Notes: generated by a model not told the origin, from the sequence alone. A stretch of 64,000 nucleotides of DNA from JBBRHQ01 sp963815645 (GCA_963815645.1 CAWFHL010000001.1:1860001-1924000); one strand, 5' to 3'. Positions 26,877 to 36,510 are shown, counted from the first letter of the stretch. Numbers and translations: made by a program.

Positions 26877-28070
26877 ATGTTTCCGGCAGGCGGGAAATCG
26901 GGCTTCCGCGCGCCCGCCCTGAAGCGGTTCCGAAAGCCGCTGGGGCTGGCCGTCGTCGTCTGCCTGCTCGCGATCGGCGCCGAGGCAGCGGCGCTCGCTC
27001 CCGAACGGCGTGCCACCGGCGCGGCCAGCATCACAAGAAGCACAAGCACAAGCACAAGCAAGAAGCACGAAGCTCCCGGCCCGCTTCTTCGGGATCAGCC
27101 CGAACGGCGGACTGCCCGACGCCCGGCCGAGTTCGCCAGGATGAAGCGGGGCGGCATCCGCTCCTACCGGATACCGTTCGGCTGGAGCGCCGTTTGGCCG
27201 AGTTTCGGCAGGCCGCTGAACTGGGCCTAATTCGACTTCAGGTCGCGCTCGCCGCGCAGGCGAACCTCAACGTCCTGCCGTTCGTCTTACTCGACGCCCT
27301 CCTGGCTCGGCCGCGGACTGGAAGACGCTCCCGATCCAGAACGGGCCCAACGAACCGCCTGGTCGGCCTTCCTGACGCGCGGCGGTCAAGCGCTACGGGC
27401 CGCATGGCGAGTTCTGGAAGCCCATCCGACTCTGCCCTACCTGCCGATCCGGGCCTGGCAGATCTGGAACGAGGAGAACGCCACTCTAGTACACCGACCG
27501 GTCTCCGTGTCCGGCTACGCGAAGCTGCTGAAGATCTCGAGCAGGGCCTCAAGGCGGCCGATCCCGGCGCCACCGTCGTCATCGGCGGGCTCTACGGCCG
27601 GCCGAGGCTGCCCCACACCCTACTACGCCACCGGCTTCCTCAAGCGTCTCTACAAGGTCAAGGGCATCAAGTCGAGCTTCGACGCGGTCGCCCTGCATCC
27701 CTATGCGCACAACGTCTGGACATGCGAAGGCAGATCGTCGGGATCCGCTCGATCATGAAGAAGGCACGGGATGCGCGCACTCCGCTGTGGCTTGACCGAG
27801 TTCGGCTGGGGCTCCGGGGGGCGAACTACCACGGCTTCGACAAGGGACCGCAGGGCCAGAAGAAGGATGCTGGTCAACGCCTACAGAGCTGCTGATCTCC
27901 CACCGGCGCCGATGGAGGATCACCCGGACCTACTGGTTCTCCTGGGATGACATCCCGGCTCACGAGCCCGCCTGCTTCTACTGCCACTCAGCTCCGGCCT
28001 GTTCACCGCTGGCGGCACCCCGAAGCCGGCCTGGTACGGGTTCGTCAGGATCTCCCGCGGCAAGCCGTAG
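26877..28070 (+). pseudogene. Exported GH-A clan glycosidase (PslG-like), heavily frameshifted
   Basis: The pieces, read across three frames, give one glycosidase: an N-terminal signal segment (LAVVVCLLAIGAEAAAL), a Lys/His-rich linker, FARMKRGGIRSYRIPFGW, LNVLPFVLLDA, the acid/base motif RAWQIWNEENATL, AVALHPYAHN, the nucleophile motif PLWLTEFGWGSGG, and a C-terminal WFSWDD ... KPAWYGFVRI. There are at least eight frame changes and an in-frame TAA at 27228 where CAA (Gln) is expected. Every catalytic motif survives. It is either a true decaying gene or a stretch of very poor consensus. It is a distant paralogue of the glycosidase at 10657-11854. Confidence 0.65.
27032..27066 (+). repeat. Short AAGCAC repeat (Lys-His linker)
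   Basis: Four to five tandem AAGCAC-like units encode a Lys/His-rich linker after the signal peptide of the degraded glycosidase. The repeat is a natural place for a length error. Confidence 0.5.
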
Positions 28071-28102
28071 CCGCTCCACGGCCGCCCACCGGCCTGGCTC
28101 GC

Positions 28103-28119
28103 ACACCCCCCGGGGGTAT
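28103..28119. promoter_or_regulatory. CsoR operator (copper box)
   Basis: ACACCCCCCGGGGGTAT is a near-palindromic GC box of the kind bound by CsoR family repressors (A/T flank, run of C, run of G, TAT). It ends 13 bases before the CsoR start codon and overlaps a TATCAT -10-like hexamer at 28117-28122, so bound repressor would block RNA polymerase. This implies autoregulation. Confidence 0.65.
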
Positions 28120-28132
28120 CATCCGCGATCGG

Positions 28133-28409
28133 ATGCCCGGATACGCGGCCAACAAGGACCCCCTGCTGAAGCGGCTGCGCCGGGTCGAGGGCCAGGTCCG
28201 CGGGGTGGAGAGGATGGTCGAGGAGGACCGCTACTGCATCGACGTCCTGACCCAGATCACCGCCGCCCAGGCGGCTCTCGACAAGGTCGCCCTGGAGCTC
28301 CTCGACGACCACGCCAAGCACTGCGTGATCGAAGCTGAGCGATTCGCTGAAGGGCGAGCGCACCGAGGAGATGATGGGCGCCGTCCGCCGGCTGCTGCGC
28401 CACGGCTGA
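28133..28409 (+). CDS. csoR: CsoR-type metal-sensing repressor (frameshifted)
   Basis: An all-helical DUF156 repressor of about 92 aa. The Cu(I)-binding triad is visible: the Cys in DRYCIDVL, and His and Cys four residues apart in DDHAKHCV. The N-terminal LLKRLRRVEGQVRGVERMV is the family DNA-binding helix. The end, KGERTEEMMGAVRRLLRHG, is in another frame; the shift lies near 28330-28350. Binding of copper releases the operator just upstream. No copper exporter is adjacent, so its other targets are elsewhere. Confidence 0.85.
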
Positions 28410-28581
28410 GCCGGGCTTTCGGGAGCAACGCCCCCGCCGGCGGGTCCTGTCATGGGATGGACCCACCATTGCCTGCGATCCACGCCGGGTGCTCGGCAAT
28501 GGGTCGCTCCAGCCTCCCATGCCACCCACCGGAAGGGGCGTCCGTCTCAACCCGCCGAGCCGACCTGCGCCGCAGGGCGCA

Positions 28582-28587
28582 TAGGAT
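28582..28587 (+). promoter_or_regulatory. Leaderless -10 element (TAGGAT)
   Basis: TAGGAT ends 6 bases before the ATG at 28594 of the phosphotriesterase-like gene; no ribosome binding site. Confidence 0.45.
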
Positions 28588-28593
28588 CCGGGC

Positions 28594-29543
28594 ATGGCGC
28601 GGGTGGAGACGGTGTCGGGGCCGATCGAGGCCGGGCGAGCTCGGCGCTCACCCTGGCGCACGAGCACCTGCGGACGCACCTCGGAAGGGGTGCGGGAGCA
28701 GTGGCCCGCACCTGTATGACCCCGAGGCCGAGCGGGAGGCGGGGATCGCCGAGGTGAGGCGGGCGATGGAGCAGGGGGTGAGGACGATCGTCGACCCCGC
28801 CTGCATGGACCTCGGCCGGAGCGTCGCCCTCGCCCGGCGAGGTGGTCGCCGAGACCGGGATCCAGCTGGTCATGTGCACCGGCATCTACGGCGCCCAGTA
28901 CACCTTCCTCCCGCAGCACTTCGCCAACCGCGAAATCGACTACCTCGAGGCCGCCTTCGTCCACGACATCGAGGTCGGGATCCAGGGGACCGAGGTCAAG
29001 GCCGCCTTCCTGAAGTGCGCGGTGGACGAGCCCGGGGTCACCGAGCACATCGAGAAGGTCCTGCGGGCGGTGGCCCGCGCCAGCCTCAGGACCGGGCGGC
29101 CGATCATGGCCCACTCCCACCCCGGGACCCGGCGAGGTCTGGAGATCATGGACGTCTTCGACGAGGAGGGCGTCGACCCGGCCAGGGTGCAGATCGCGCA
29201 CACTGGCGACACCGACGACCTCGACTACATCGAGGAGCTGCTCGGGCGCGGCCCTTACATCGGGATGGACCGATACGGCCTCGACATCATCCTGCCGACC
29301 GAGCGGCGAAACGCGACCGTGATCGAGCTCTGCGAGCGCGGCTACACGGAGCGGATGACGATCTCGCAGGACTCGGTCGCGGCCTTCGACTGGTTCCCGG
29401 AGGAGATGCGATCGATGGTCCCCAACTGGCACATGGCATTCCTCTGGGAGGGCGTGCTGCCCGCCCTGCGGGAGGGCGGGGTGCCCGAGGCGGGGATCGA
29501 GACGATGCTGACCGAGAACCCGGCCCGCTGGCTGGCGGGCTGA
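28594..29543 (+). CDS. Phosphotriesterase-family zinc hydrolase (frameshifted)
   Basis: An amidohydrolase-fold enzyme of about 316 aa. The binuclear metal residues are in order: the H-x-H of LAHEHL, the bridging Lys in AAFLKCAVDEPG, the His residues in PIMAHSHP and QIAHTGDTDD, and the Asp in ISQDSV. The family includes phosphotriesterases, lactonases and aryldialkylphosphatases; many members hydrolyse lactones. Frame changes occur near 28630, 28690 and 28835, and the last 235 residues are unbroken. It is followed by a convergent DUF6812-like gene. Confidence 0.85.
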
Positions 29544-29554
29544 TCCGCAGCGGC

Positions 29555-29837
29555 TCAGCTCAGCTCGTAGGCGAAGCGGATGTGGTCGCGGCCGACCACG
29601 ATGAAGGGCCGCACGTCGACGCGGTCGTCGTGGAGCGAGGAGATCTCCGCGTTGATCACCGGCACGAAGGCGGTCCTGGCGGTTGAGCAGGTCCGAGAAG
29701 CGGGTTCGGTAGCCCTCGCTGGGCAGCATCACCTCGCCGGTTATGCGCTGATCGGCGGTCTCGATCGCCACCCGCTGGGGATGCGTGGCCGGAGCCTGGT
29801 GCGTTGTGTGGCCGCAGCCTCGGCTGCCGTATTCCAT
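29555..29837 (-). CDS. Small protein, DUF6812-like (frameshifted)
   Basis: About 94 aa. The first half contains RVAIETADQRITGEVMLP and YRTRFSDLLN, a beta-strand pair of the kind seen in DUF6812 proteins. After a frame shift near 29675-29680 it continues VPVINAEISSL and ends FIVVGRDHIRFAYELS. Function unknown. It ends 11 bases from the phosphotriesterase-like gene on the other strand. Family assignment is from memory of the pattern and moderately sure. Confidence 0.5.
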
Positions 29838-29888
29838 CTCCCGGGAATATCGGCTCGCGCAGGTAGACCTTGAGCGCTTCGTTACAGC

Positions 29889-31494
29889 TCAGGGCGCGAT
29901 CATGCAGCCGTTTCCGCGGCAGTCGCGGAGCTTCGCGAGCTTGTGCGCGAGGCGGGCGCGGATCGCGCTGTAGGCGGGATTGGCGACCACGTTGTGGATC
30001 TCGTAGGGATCCTTGCGCAGGTCGTAGAGCTCCTTGGCGCCGTAGCTCCAGACCACGTACTTGTAGCGGTTGGTCCTCACCCCCGTGTAGGGCTTGTCGT
30101 AGGACATCGGGAACCCGTCGGCCGCGAACAGCGGAGCGGTCGCCTCGAGCTCGATCGCGCGGCGCGGCGCCCGTCCGGGATGCCGCGTCATGGGCAGCAG
30201 CGAGATCCCGTCCTGGACGCGGCCGGGCTTGGCGCCGGCGGCGTCGAGCAGGGTGCTCGCGAAGTCGATGTTCGAGACCTGCTTGCTGATCGTCCGGTCC
30301 TTCGGGATCCCGGGCCCGCTGAGGATGAAGGGCACGTGGATCGACTCCTCATAGGGCGTGAACTTGTCGCCCTGGATGCGGTGCTGGCCCTGGACCCAGC
30401 CGTTGTCGGAGACGAAGACGATCAGCGTGTTGCGGTACTGATCGGTGCGCTTCAGGATCCTGACCAGCTTGGCGACGTGATCGTCGACCGCGAGCAGGGA
30501 TCCGAGGCGGCCCTGGTAATCGAGCTCGAGCTGGTGGATCTGGGCGTCGGTCATCTTCGGCAGCTTGGCGACGAGGTTGTCGGGATCGGCCGGGTCGCTG
30601 TCGTTGAACGACGGCGGGCGGGGGAGGACGAAGTGCTCGGAGCGATCGCGGTAGCGCGGCGCCGGGCGCGGGTCGGCGCCCGGGCCGGCCGAGGATGGTG
30701 GTCGCGACGTCCTCGCGGTGAGGAGAAGCCGGGGACCACCAGACGAAGAACGGCTTGCGCGAGTGCCGCTGGCGGCGAACGATCCGCTGGGCCGTCGGCG
30801 CCGGTCACGTCGGGCGAGTAGTCCTTGGTCTTCTCCGAGCCGAAATCGCCGGGGGCGAACAATGAGTGGGCCCAGGTGAGGACGTCGCCGATCGTCTTTT
30901 CGCCGGGGCTGACCTCGATATTGGCGAACTTGACGAGCTTGCGGGCGAAGTCCTTGTCGCCCCAGATCTTCAGCTTGCCGTTGATGTTCATGACGAAGTT
31001 GAAGTAGTCGTAGGCGGAGACGTCGAGCAGCCCCCGCCAGATGTCGAACCCGTGGGGGATCTCGCCGTGGGCGTCCTTGGCGCCGTATCCGTTCAGCCAC
31101 TTGCCGATCAGGGCGGTCCGGTAGCCGGCCTTCTGCAGCCAGGCGGGGAGGATGTTGCGGCGGTGCTTCATCCCGTACCAGCCGTAGGGATAGAAGTTCC
31201 CGGCGACGCCATGGTTGTGGGCGTACTGACCGGTGATGAAGGTCGCGCGGGCCGGGCAGCAGAGCGGGAAGGAGTCGACCGCGTTGGAGAAGCTGGTCCC
31301 CCGGTGGGCGAGCAGCTTGCGGACGTGGGCATGTGGGCGACGTCGGTGAGCGCCTCGTCGTCGGTCATCACCACGAGGATGTTCGGACGCTTGCCGATCC
31401 CCGCCTTGCGGGCCTGCGCGGGGGAGACCGCCACCATCGCCAGCACGGAGATCGCGCAACACGCGACCAGGACGCGGTTTATCGTCTTGCTCAC
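29889..31494 (-). CDS. Exported sulfatase (type I, formylglycine), frameshifted
   Basis: About 535 aa. It starts at GTG 31494 with GAGGAGAG upstream and a signal peptide (VLVACCAISVLAMVAVSPAQA). The N-terminal metal site NILVVMTDDEA is followed, after a frame change near 31330, by the formylglycine signature CCPAR in PLCCPARATFITGQ; the first Cys of C-x-P-x-R would be oxidised. Further motifs are GKWLNGYG and FVSDNGWVQGQHR. Another break lies near 30690-30810. It hydrolyses sulfate esters outside the cell. The formylglycine-generating enzyme is not in the window. It is divergent from a TetR gene. Confidence 0.87.
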
Positions 31495-31570
31495 TCGTCT
31501 CTCCTCACGTCGCCCGTTCCCGGCGCGGGGCGGGCGGTTCCGTTTCCCTGTGGGGGCAGCATAACGCTCC

Positions 31571-31599
31571 GTGTCACACGGTGTCAACTCGTCTATGCT
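31571..31599 (+). promoter_or_regulatory. Promoter with overlapping ACAC-G-GTGT palindrome
   Basis: GTGTCA (31571-31576), a 17-base spacer and TATGCT (31594-31599) form a promoter that ends 6 bases before the GTG of tetR, giving a leaderless message. The odd palindrome ACACGGTGT (31576-31584), with a direct repeat of GTGTCA, lies in the spacer and is a candidate TetR operator also covering the divergent sulfatase promoter. Confidence 0.5.
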
Positions 31600-31605
31600 T
31601 GCGCT

Positions 31606-32215
31606 GTGCCGACCGAGACCGCCCGGGAGCAGAGCCGCCGGACCAGGCAAGAGGTCCGGGCCAGGATCGTCGCCGCCGCGACGGACCTGATCCGCCGCCG
31701 CTCCTACGCCGACCTCAGCGTCGACGAGGTGATGCGCGCCGCCGGGCTAGGGCGGACGATCTTCTACCGCCACTTCGACGACCTCGGCGACCTCCTGATC
31801 CGGGTCAGCCAGGAAGCGATCGAGGAGCTCTACGAAGCTCAGCCGCCGCTCGAGGAGGTGACGCCCGGCGACGAGATCGCGGCGATCAGGCGGGCACTCG
31901 AGCCGGCTTCGGAGGTCTATCGCCGCCACGGCCCGCTGCTGCGCGCAGTCGCCGAGGCGGCGACCAGCGACGAGGAGCTGGCCCGCGGTCACGCCGCGAT
32001 GCGGAGGCGGTTCACCGAGCTCAATCGCCGCTACCTGAGCGAGGCGCAGGAGCGCGGCGCTGCGCCGCTCGCCGACACCTCGCGAGACAGCGGAGGCGAT
32101 GACCGTGATGAACGAGGCCTACCTGCTCGACGCCTTCGGGCGCGAGCCGCGGGTCACGGTCGAGGTCGCGGTGCGGACGCTGAGCGAGATCTGGCTGGCG
32201 CTGGTGCGCCTCTGA
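31606..32215 (+). CDS. TetR/AcrR family transcriptional regulator (frameshifted at C-terminus)
   Basis: About 203 aa. The N-terminal helix-turn-helix spans residues ~18-65 with VDEVMRAAGLGRTIFYRHFDD. The ligand domain follows. Near 32090 the frame changes, and the true end reads MTVMNEAYLLDAF ... LSEIWLALVRL, a typical TetR C-terminus. It begins the operon DUF1330-dehalogenase-propeller and faces the sulfatase gene. A palindrome in its own promoter suggests autorepression. The ligand is unknown, but an organohalide or a product of the dehalogenase is plausible. Confidence 0.85.
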
Positions 32216-32237
32216 CAGCAGACCGAGGATTGAGCAG

Positions 32238-32669
32238 ATGACTACACCGACGATCGATCCCGACGCCGAGCAGGTCCGCAGCCTCGTCTCCTCCTCCGAC
32301 CGCGGCCCGATCGTGATGGTCAATCTGCTGCGCTTCAAGGGACAGGCGGACGGCATCGACGCCGGCCTCAGCGGCGCCGAGGCCTACGCCCGATACGCGG
32401 AGGGGGTGGCGCCACATCTGGAGCGGGTCGGGGGCAGGCTGCTCGAGGCGGTCCTCTGCGAGGAGGGTGTGATCGGTCCGCCACGGTCCGAGTGGGACAT
32501 GGTCGCCCTGGTCGCCTACCCCTCGCGGGAGGCCTTCCTGACGATGACCGCCGACCCGGACTACCTCGAGGTACATCGTCACCGGGTCGCCGCGCTCGCC
32601 GATAGCCGCCTGATCCTCTCCCGACCGGCCGAGCGCCCCGAACCGGCGCGGAAAGGTGTGAAGCGATGA
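32238..32669 (+). CDS. DUF1330 domain protein
   Basis: A 143-aa alpha/beta-barrel-like (ferredoxin fold) protein with the DUF1330 core IVMVNLLRFKG and the later WDMVALVAYPSREAFL. The family is of unknown function and often sits beside small-molecule catabolic enzymes. It lies 22 bases after tetR, and its stop overlaps the dehalogenase start by four bases (ATGA). Confidence 0.8.
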   Translation: MTTPTIDPDAEQVRSLVSSSDRGPIVMVNLLRFKGQADGIDAGLSGAEAYARYAEGVAPHLERVGGRLLEAVLCEEGVIGPPRSEWDMVALVAYPSREAFLTMTADPDYLEVHRHRVAALADSRLILSRPAERPEPARKGVKR

Positions 32670-33556
32670 CCGACGTCTTCCGCACCCCGGAGGAGCGCTT
32701 CGAGGACCTTCCCGGGTACGCCTACGAGCCCAACTACGTCGAGGTAGACGGGCTGCGGCTCCACCACCTCGACCAGGGGGACGGCCGCACGGTGCTCTGC
32801 TTCCACGGCGAGCCGAGCTGGAGCTACCTCTACCGCCAGATGCTCGAGGACCTCGTGGAAAGCGGTCATCGGGTCGTCTGCCCCGATCTGGTCGGGTTCG
32901 GCCGCTCCGACAAGCCCACCGATCAGCGCTGGTACACCTACGAGCGCCATCTCGAGTCGGTCAGCGCTCACCTGGCCGAGCTCGACCTCGACGACGTCAC
33001 GGTGGTCGTCCAGGACTGGGGCGGGCCGATCGGGCTGCGCTGGGCGACCGAGAACCCCGAGCGGGTGGGACGCCTGGCGATTCTCAATACCGGCCTGTTC
33101 ACGGGACGGGTGAGCAAGGGGTTCATGGCCTGGCGCGAGTTCGCGGAGCGCACCCCGGACCTGCCGATCGGGCGGATCATCCAGGGGGCGACGGCGACCG
33201 AGCTCTCGCCCGAGGTCGTCGCCGCCTACGAGGCGCCCTTCCCGAGCCCCGAGAGCAAGGCGGGGGCGCAGCGTTTCCCGCTGCTGGTGCCGCTCAGCGA
33301 GACCGACCCCGGCGCCGCCGAGATGGCCGCGGTTCGCGAGCGAGCTGCGGAGACTGGGAGAAGCCGACCCTGGTCGCCTTCTCCGACCAGGACCCGGTCT
33401 TCCCGTTCCCCCGCGCGGGGGAGCAGTTCACCGAGCTGATCCCCGAGCGCCGGCGAGCAGGTGCGGATCGCCGGCGCCGCCCATTTCCTCCAGGAGGACC
33501 GCGGCGCCGAGATCGTCGCGGCGATGCTGGAGGCCTTCGGTCGCCCCGGCGGCTGA
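32666..33556 (+). CDS. Haloalkane dehalogenase, DhlA-like (HLD-I) alpha/beta hydrolase, two compensating frameshifts
   Basis: A 296-aa hydrolase that displaces halide from a haloalkane with water. The nucleophile D117 sits in VVQDWGGP, followed by the halide-holding Trp (W118). HGEPSW (residues 47-52) supplies the oxyanion loop. The catalytic acid region AFSDQDPVFP and the His in GAAHFLQED are present but in shifted frames: one break is near 33345, a second near 33450, and together they restore the original frame. The length is normal. The neighbours TetR and DUF1330 suggest an inducible catabolic operon. A real halide substrate is not proven by sequence. Confidence 0.82.
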
Positions 33557-33557
33557 G

Positions 33558-34913
33558 ATGGCGGCTACTGGCCGCGGCCGTGGACCTGCGAGGACGGCGG
33601 GCCGCGGCGCTGGGGCTCGGCCGAGGGGCAGGCCGGTCTGGGGATCGAGCCGGGGGAGAGGCTCGTCCTCGCCGCGGTGCGCGATGCCTTCGCGACCGAC
33701 CTGCTGATCCGCCGCGAGCCGGGCGAGCTCTACGCGCTGCGGCACGACATTCCCTTCGGCGACCCGCTGGCCAGCCCGGTCGAGGGATGGGTCGAGCGGC
33801 TCGACCCGGAGACGCTCGCGGACGGTCGCCTCCTCGCCGCGGCTGCCGGGCGGCAGGTACTGGCCGGGCGGGATCGCCGCCCACCGCAACGGCGACCTGC
33901 ACATGGTGTTCGGCCGCTGGGCCCATCGCCTCAGCCCAGGCCTCGAGGTGCTGGCCTCACACCGGCTGCCGGTCGGAGCGCCCCCACAACTCCTTCGTCG
34001 TCCTCGACGGCGGCGAGCTGGTGACCAAGGACTGCGACGCGCCCGCCGGGCCGGGTGCCCTCGACGCTCTCCGTGCTCGACCCCGAGACGCTGCTGCCGG
34101 TGGCGCCCGCGCTGGAGCTGCCCGAGCCGTGCATCGCCCGCCTCGCCTCCGACGGCGACAGCGTGATCGCGGTCGGGACGGAGACGGTGCTCCGCCTGCG
34201 CCTGGACCGCGACGCCGGGCGGATCGTGATCGACGAGAGCTGGCGGCCCCGCTACGGCCCGGCGCCGGAGCGCAGCTACGGCTGGGACCCGGTGATCACC
34301 GACGACCACGTCTTCTGGATGGACAACGGCCGCAACCAAACCGACAGGACGATGCGGGGCAGCGGCGAGGCCGCCGGCCCGGTGAGGCTGTGGTGGGCGC
34401 GGCGCGACGACTCCGCGGGTCCGCTCGGTCGAGATCAGCGGGCTGCCCTTCGGCACCGAGTCGAACCCCCCGGGCTGGGACCCGGTGGGCGGGATCGTGG
34501 TCGCCTACGACGCCGGCAACGCCGTCCTGCGCGCCTGGCGGCTGGTCGGCGACGAGCTGGAGCCGCTCTGGCGCCGCGACTCCTTTGCCCACGCCGGCCA
34601 TCTGATCATCTACCCCGACACCCGCGAGCTGGTCGCCCAGGACTGGCGCGACCGGGCGCTGCTCCGCCGTCCGGGACTGCGCCGGGCGCTGCGGCCCGCC
34701 TTCCAGCTCCTCTCGCACTCGGCGAGGGTCCGCCGCGCCTCGCTGCCGATCGGCAGCGATCAGCTCGTCGTCCTCGACCTCGACAGCGGCGAGGAGAAGG
34801 CCCGGGTGGACGTCCGCTCGCCGAGCCAGGCGTTCCTCTTCCCGGCCCCAGGCTTCGGCCGCGACGTCTACTACCAGTCGCTGACCACGATCGCCCGGGT
34901 CACGGTCGCCTGA
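33558..34913 (+). CDS. Beta-propeller-like protein of unknown function (several frameshifts)
   Basis: About 450 aa when joined across roughly five shifts. Readable pieces include FATDLLIRREPGELYAL, GDLHMVFGRWAHRL, FVVLDGGELVTKDCD, SVLDPETLLPVAPALELP, ITDDHVFWMDNGRN and LVVLDLDSGEEKARVDV. These repeated strand pairs of the type xVLDxxTLxxV suggest a PQQ/WD-like propeller. No signal peptide is visible. The ATG at 33558 follows the dehalogenase stop by one base, making it the last gene of the operon. No catalytic motif recognised. Confidence 0.6.
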
Positions 34914-34947
34914 ACGCCCGAGCGCGTCGGCCACCGACCGCCGAACT

Positions 34948-34960
34948 GCACGTTACGTGC
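34948..34960. repeat. 13-bp palindrome GCACGTTACGTGC
   Basis: A perfect 6+1+6 inverted repeat in the 58-base gap between two convergent genes. It could be a protein-binding site or a small 3' hairpin; no T-tract follows on either strand. Confidence 0.5.
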
Positions 34961-34971
34961 CAATAGGGCCC

Positions 34972-36268
34972 CTAACCTTGCGCTCGGCGCCGGGGGTCGC
35001 GGCCGGCGGCGATTCGCAGCAGGGCGGCGAGCACCTGGGCGGGGCGTTCCGGCACCCTCGCCGAGGGCGAGGCGCCGGGATGGGCATGGGCGATCCGGAC
35101 CCTGAGCGCCAGCGGGCGGATCGAGAAGCGAAGCGGCGGGTCGAGCTGGACCGCCTCGCCGTCGATCCCGGCGGGGACCATGGCGTCGGAGTCGACCTCG
35201 AAGTGGGGCGCGGACCACTCCTCCCAGGGGGTCCGCGGGAGCAGGCCCCGCTTCCTGCGGCCCGCCCGGGACGCTCATCACCGCGATCCCGAGCTCCCCG
35301 TCGTCGATCTTCGGACGGGTGCCTGACCCGAGAGGTCGGCCGAGCCGGTAGCGGTTGTTGGAGACGAGCACGACCGCGCCCGAAGCGTGTTCCCTGCCAC
35401 CAGGGGAACTCCAGCGCAGGTCGAGCCCGTCGCCGCCGGGGCCGAGGACGTCGGGCATCGTGTCGAGGATCGTGCGCAGCTTCGCCTCCCGGTAGCCGGC
35501 CCGCTGCACCGCCTCCGCGTAGAGACCGAGAGAGACGTTGTTGACGAAAACCGTGCCATTGACCTCGGCGAGGTCGACCCGTCGCTCGCCGCCGTCGACA
35601 AAGGCGTCGAGAGCGCCGACGACGTCTTCGCGATCCACCCCGAGGTCCAGGGCGAAGTGGTTGCGGGTCCCGGCCGGGATGCAGGCGTAGGGAAGGTCGT
35701 GCTCGGCGGCCGCGGCGGCGACCAGCGCCTGCGAGCCGTCCCCGCCGGCCATCGCCAGTGCATCGGCGCCCCGCTCGATCGCCGCGGCGACCAGCTCGGC
35801 AAGGTCATCGCCCCTCTGCAGCTCGACCGGCTCGATTCCCCGGGCCCGGGCCTCCGCGCCAAGGTTGAACCGCTCCGCCTTGCCGCCGCCGGACTTCGGG
35901 TTGAAGAAGAGCACTGCCCGCCGCGGCGCCTCCGCCTCCGGCAGCGCGACGTGGACGAGGAACGCCGCCCTGGCGCAGAGGATCGAGACCACCAGCGCGG
36001 CGGGGGCGGCGACCCCCTCGAGCAGCAGGCCGTGCTGCTGGGTGATCAGCACCGATGCGGCCAGCAGGAGGACCGCCGCCCCGAGCCCGGCGATCAGGGC
36101 TGCGCCGCGGCGGCGCACGCCATACCATGCCGCGCCGATGGCGAGCAGCACGCAGGCGAGCGCCGAGACCCCGACCCAGAAGTGCCTGGCGAAGACGAGC
36201 GCGACCAGGGCGAGCGCGGCGGCGAAGCAGACGATCGCGGCCATCGCTGTCAGCTGCCTGGTCCTCAT
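34972..36268 (-). CDS. Diacylglycerol kinase family lipid kinase with N-terminal membrane domain (frameshifted)
   Basis: About 432 aa. The first ~110 residues form four membrane helices. The DAGK catalytic domain follows with FFNPKSGGGKAE, the ATP motif AMAGGDGSQALVA and the substrate-side IPAGTRNHFALDLG. After a frame change near 35235 the C-terminal beta domain continues AMVPAGIDGEAVQLDPP. The enzyme phosphorylates a diacylglycerol-like or isoprenoid lipid at the membrane. Fusion of a membrane domain to the kinase is common in actinobacteria. Confidence 0.85.
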
Positions 36269-36354
36269 CCCGGTTGCATATCAGCGATCCGCGTCGTGAT
36301 GCGCCGTCGGCTGCGCCTAAAGCGCGGAGTTGAAACTGCCGATCCCTGTCCAAG

Positions 36355-36510
36355 GTGAACGCCCCGCTGCGCAACAGGGTCCGGTGCGTCCTCTTCGGGC
36401 ACGATTGGCGGCAGGCGATCGCGCCGCGAGAGGGCTTCTATCAGCGCTGCCGCCGCTGCTGGAGGGTGCGGCAGGCCGAGCCCGATCGGCGGACGCTCCG
36501 GGCCGACTAG
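36355..36510 (+). CDS. Small Cys/His protein of unknown function
   Basis: A 51-residue protein from GTG 36355 to TAG 36510. The pattern C11, H16 (VLFGHDW), C32 and C35 (RCRRCW) suggests a small zinc-binding knuckle, like short GHxW/CxxC proteins found in phages and actinobacteria. CAAGG lies just upstream of the GTG, but the ribosome binding site is weak. It stands alone between a divergent lipid kinase gene and YtoQ. Confidence 0.5.
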   Translation: MNAPLRNRVRCVLFGHDWRQAIAPREGFYQRCRRCWRVRQAEPDRRTLRAD

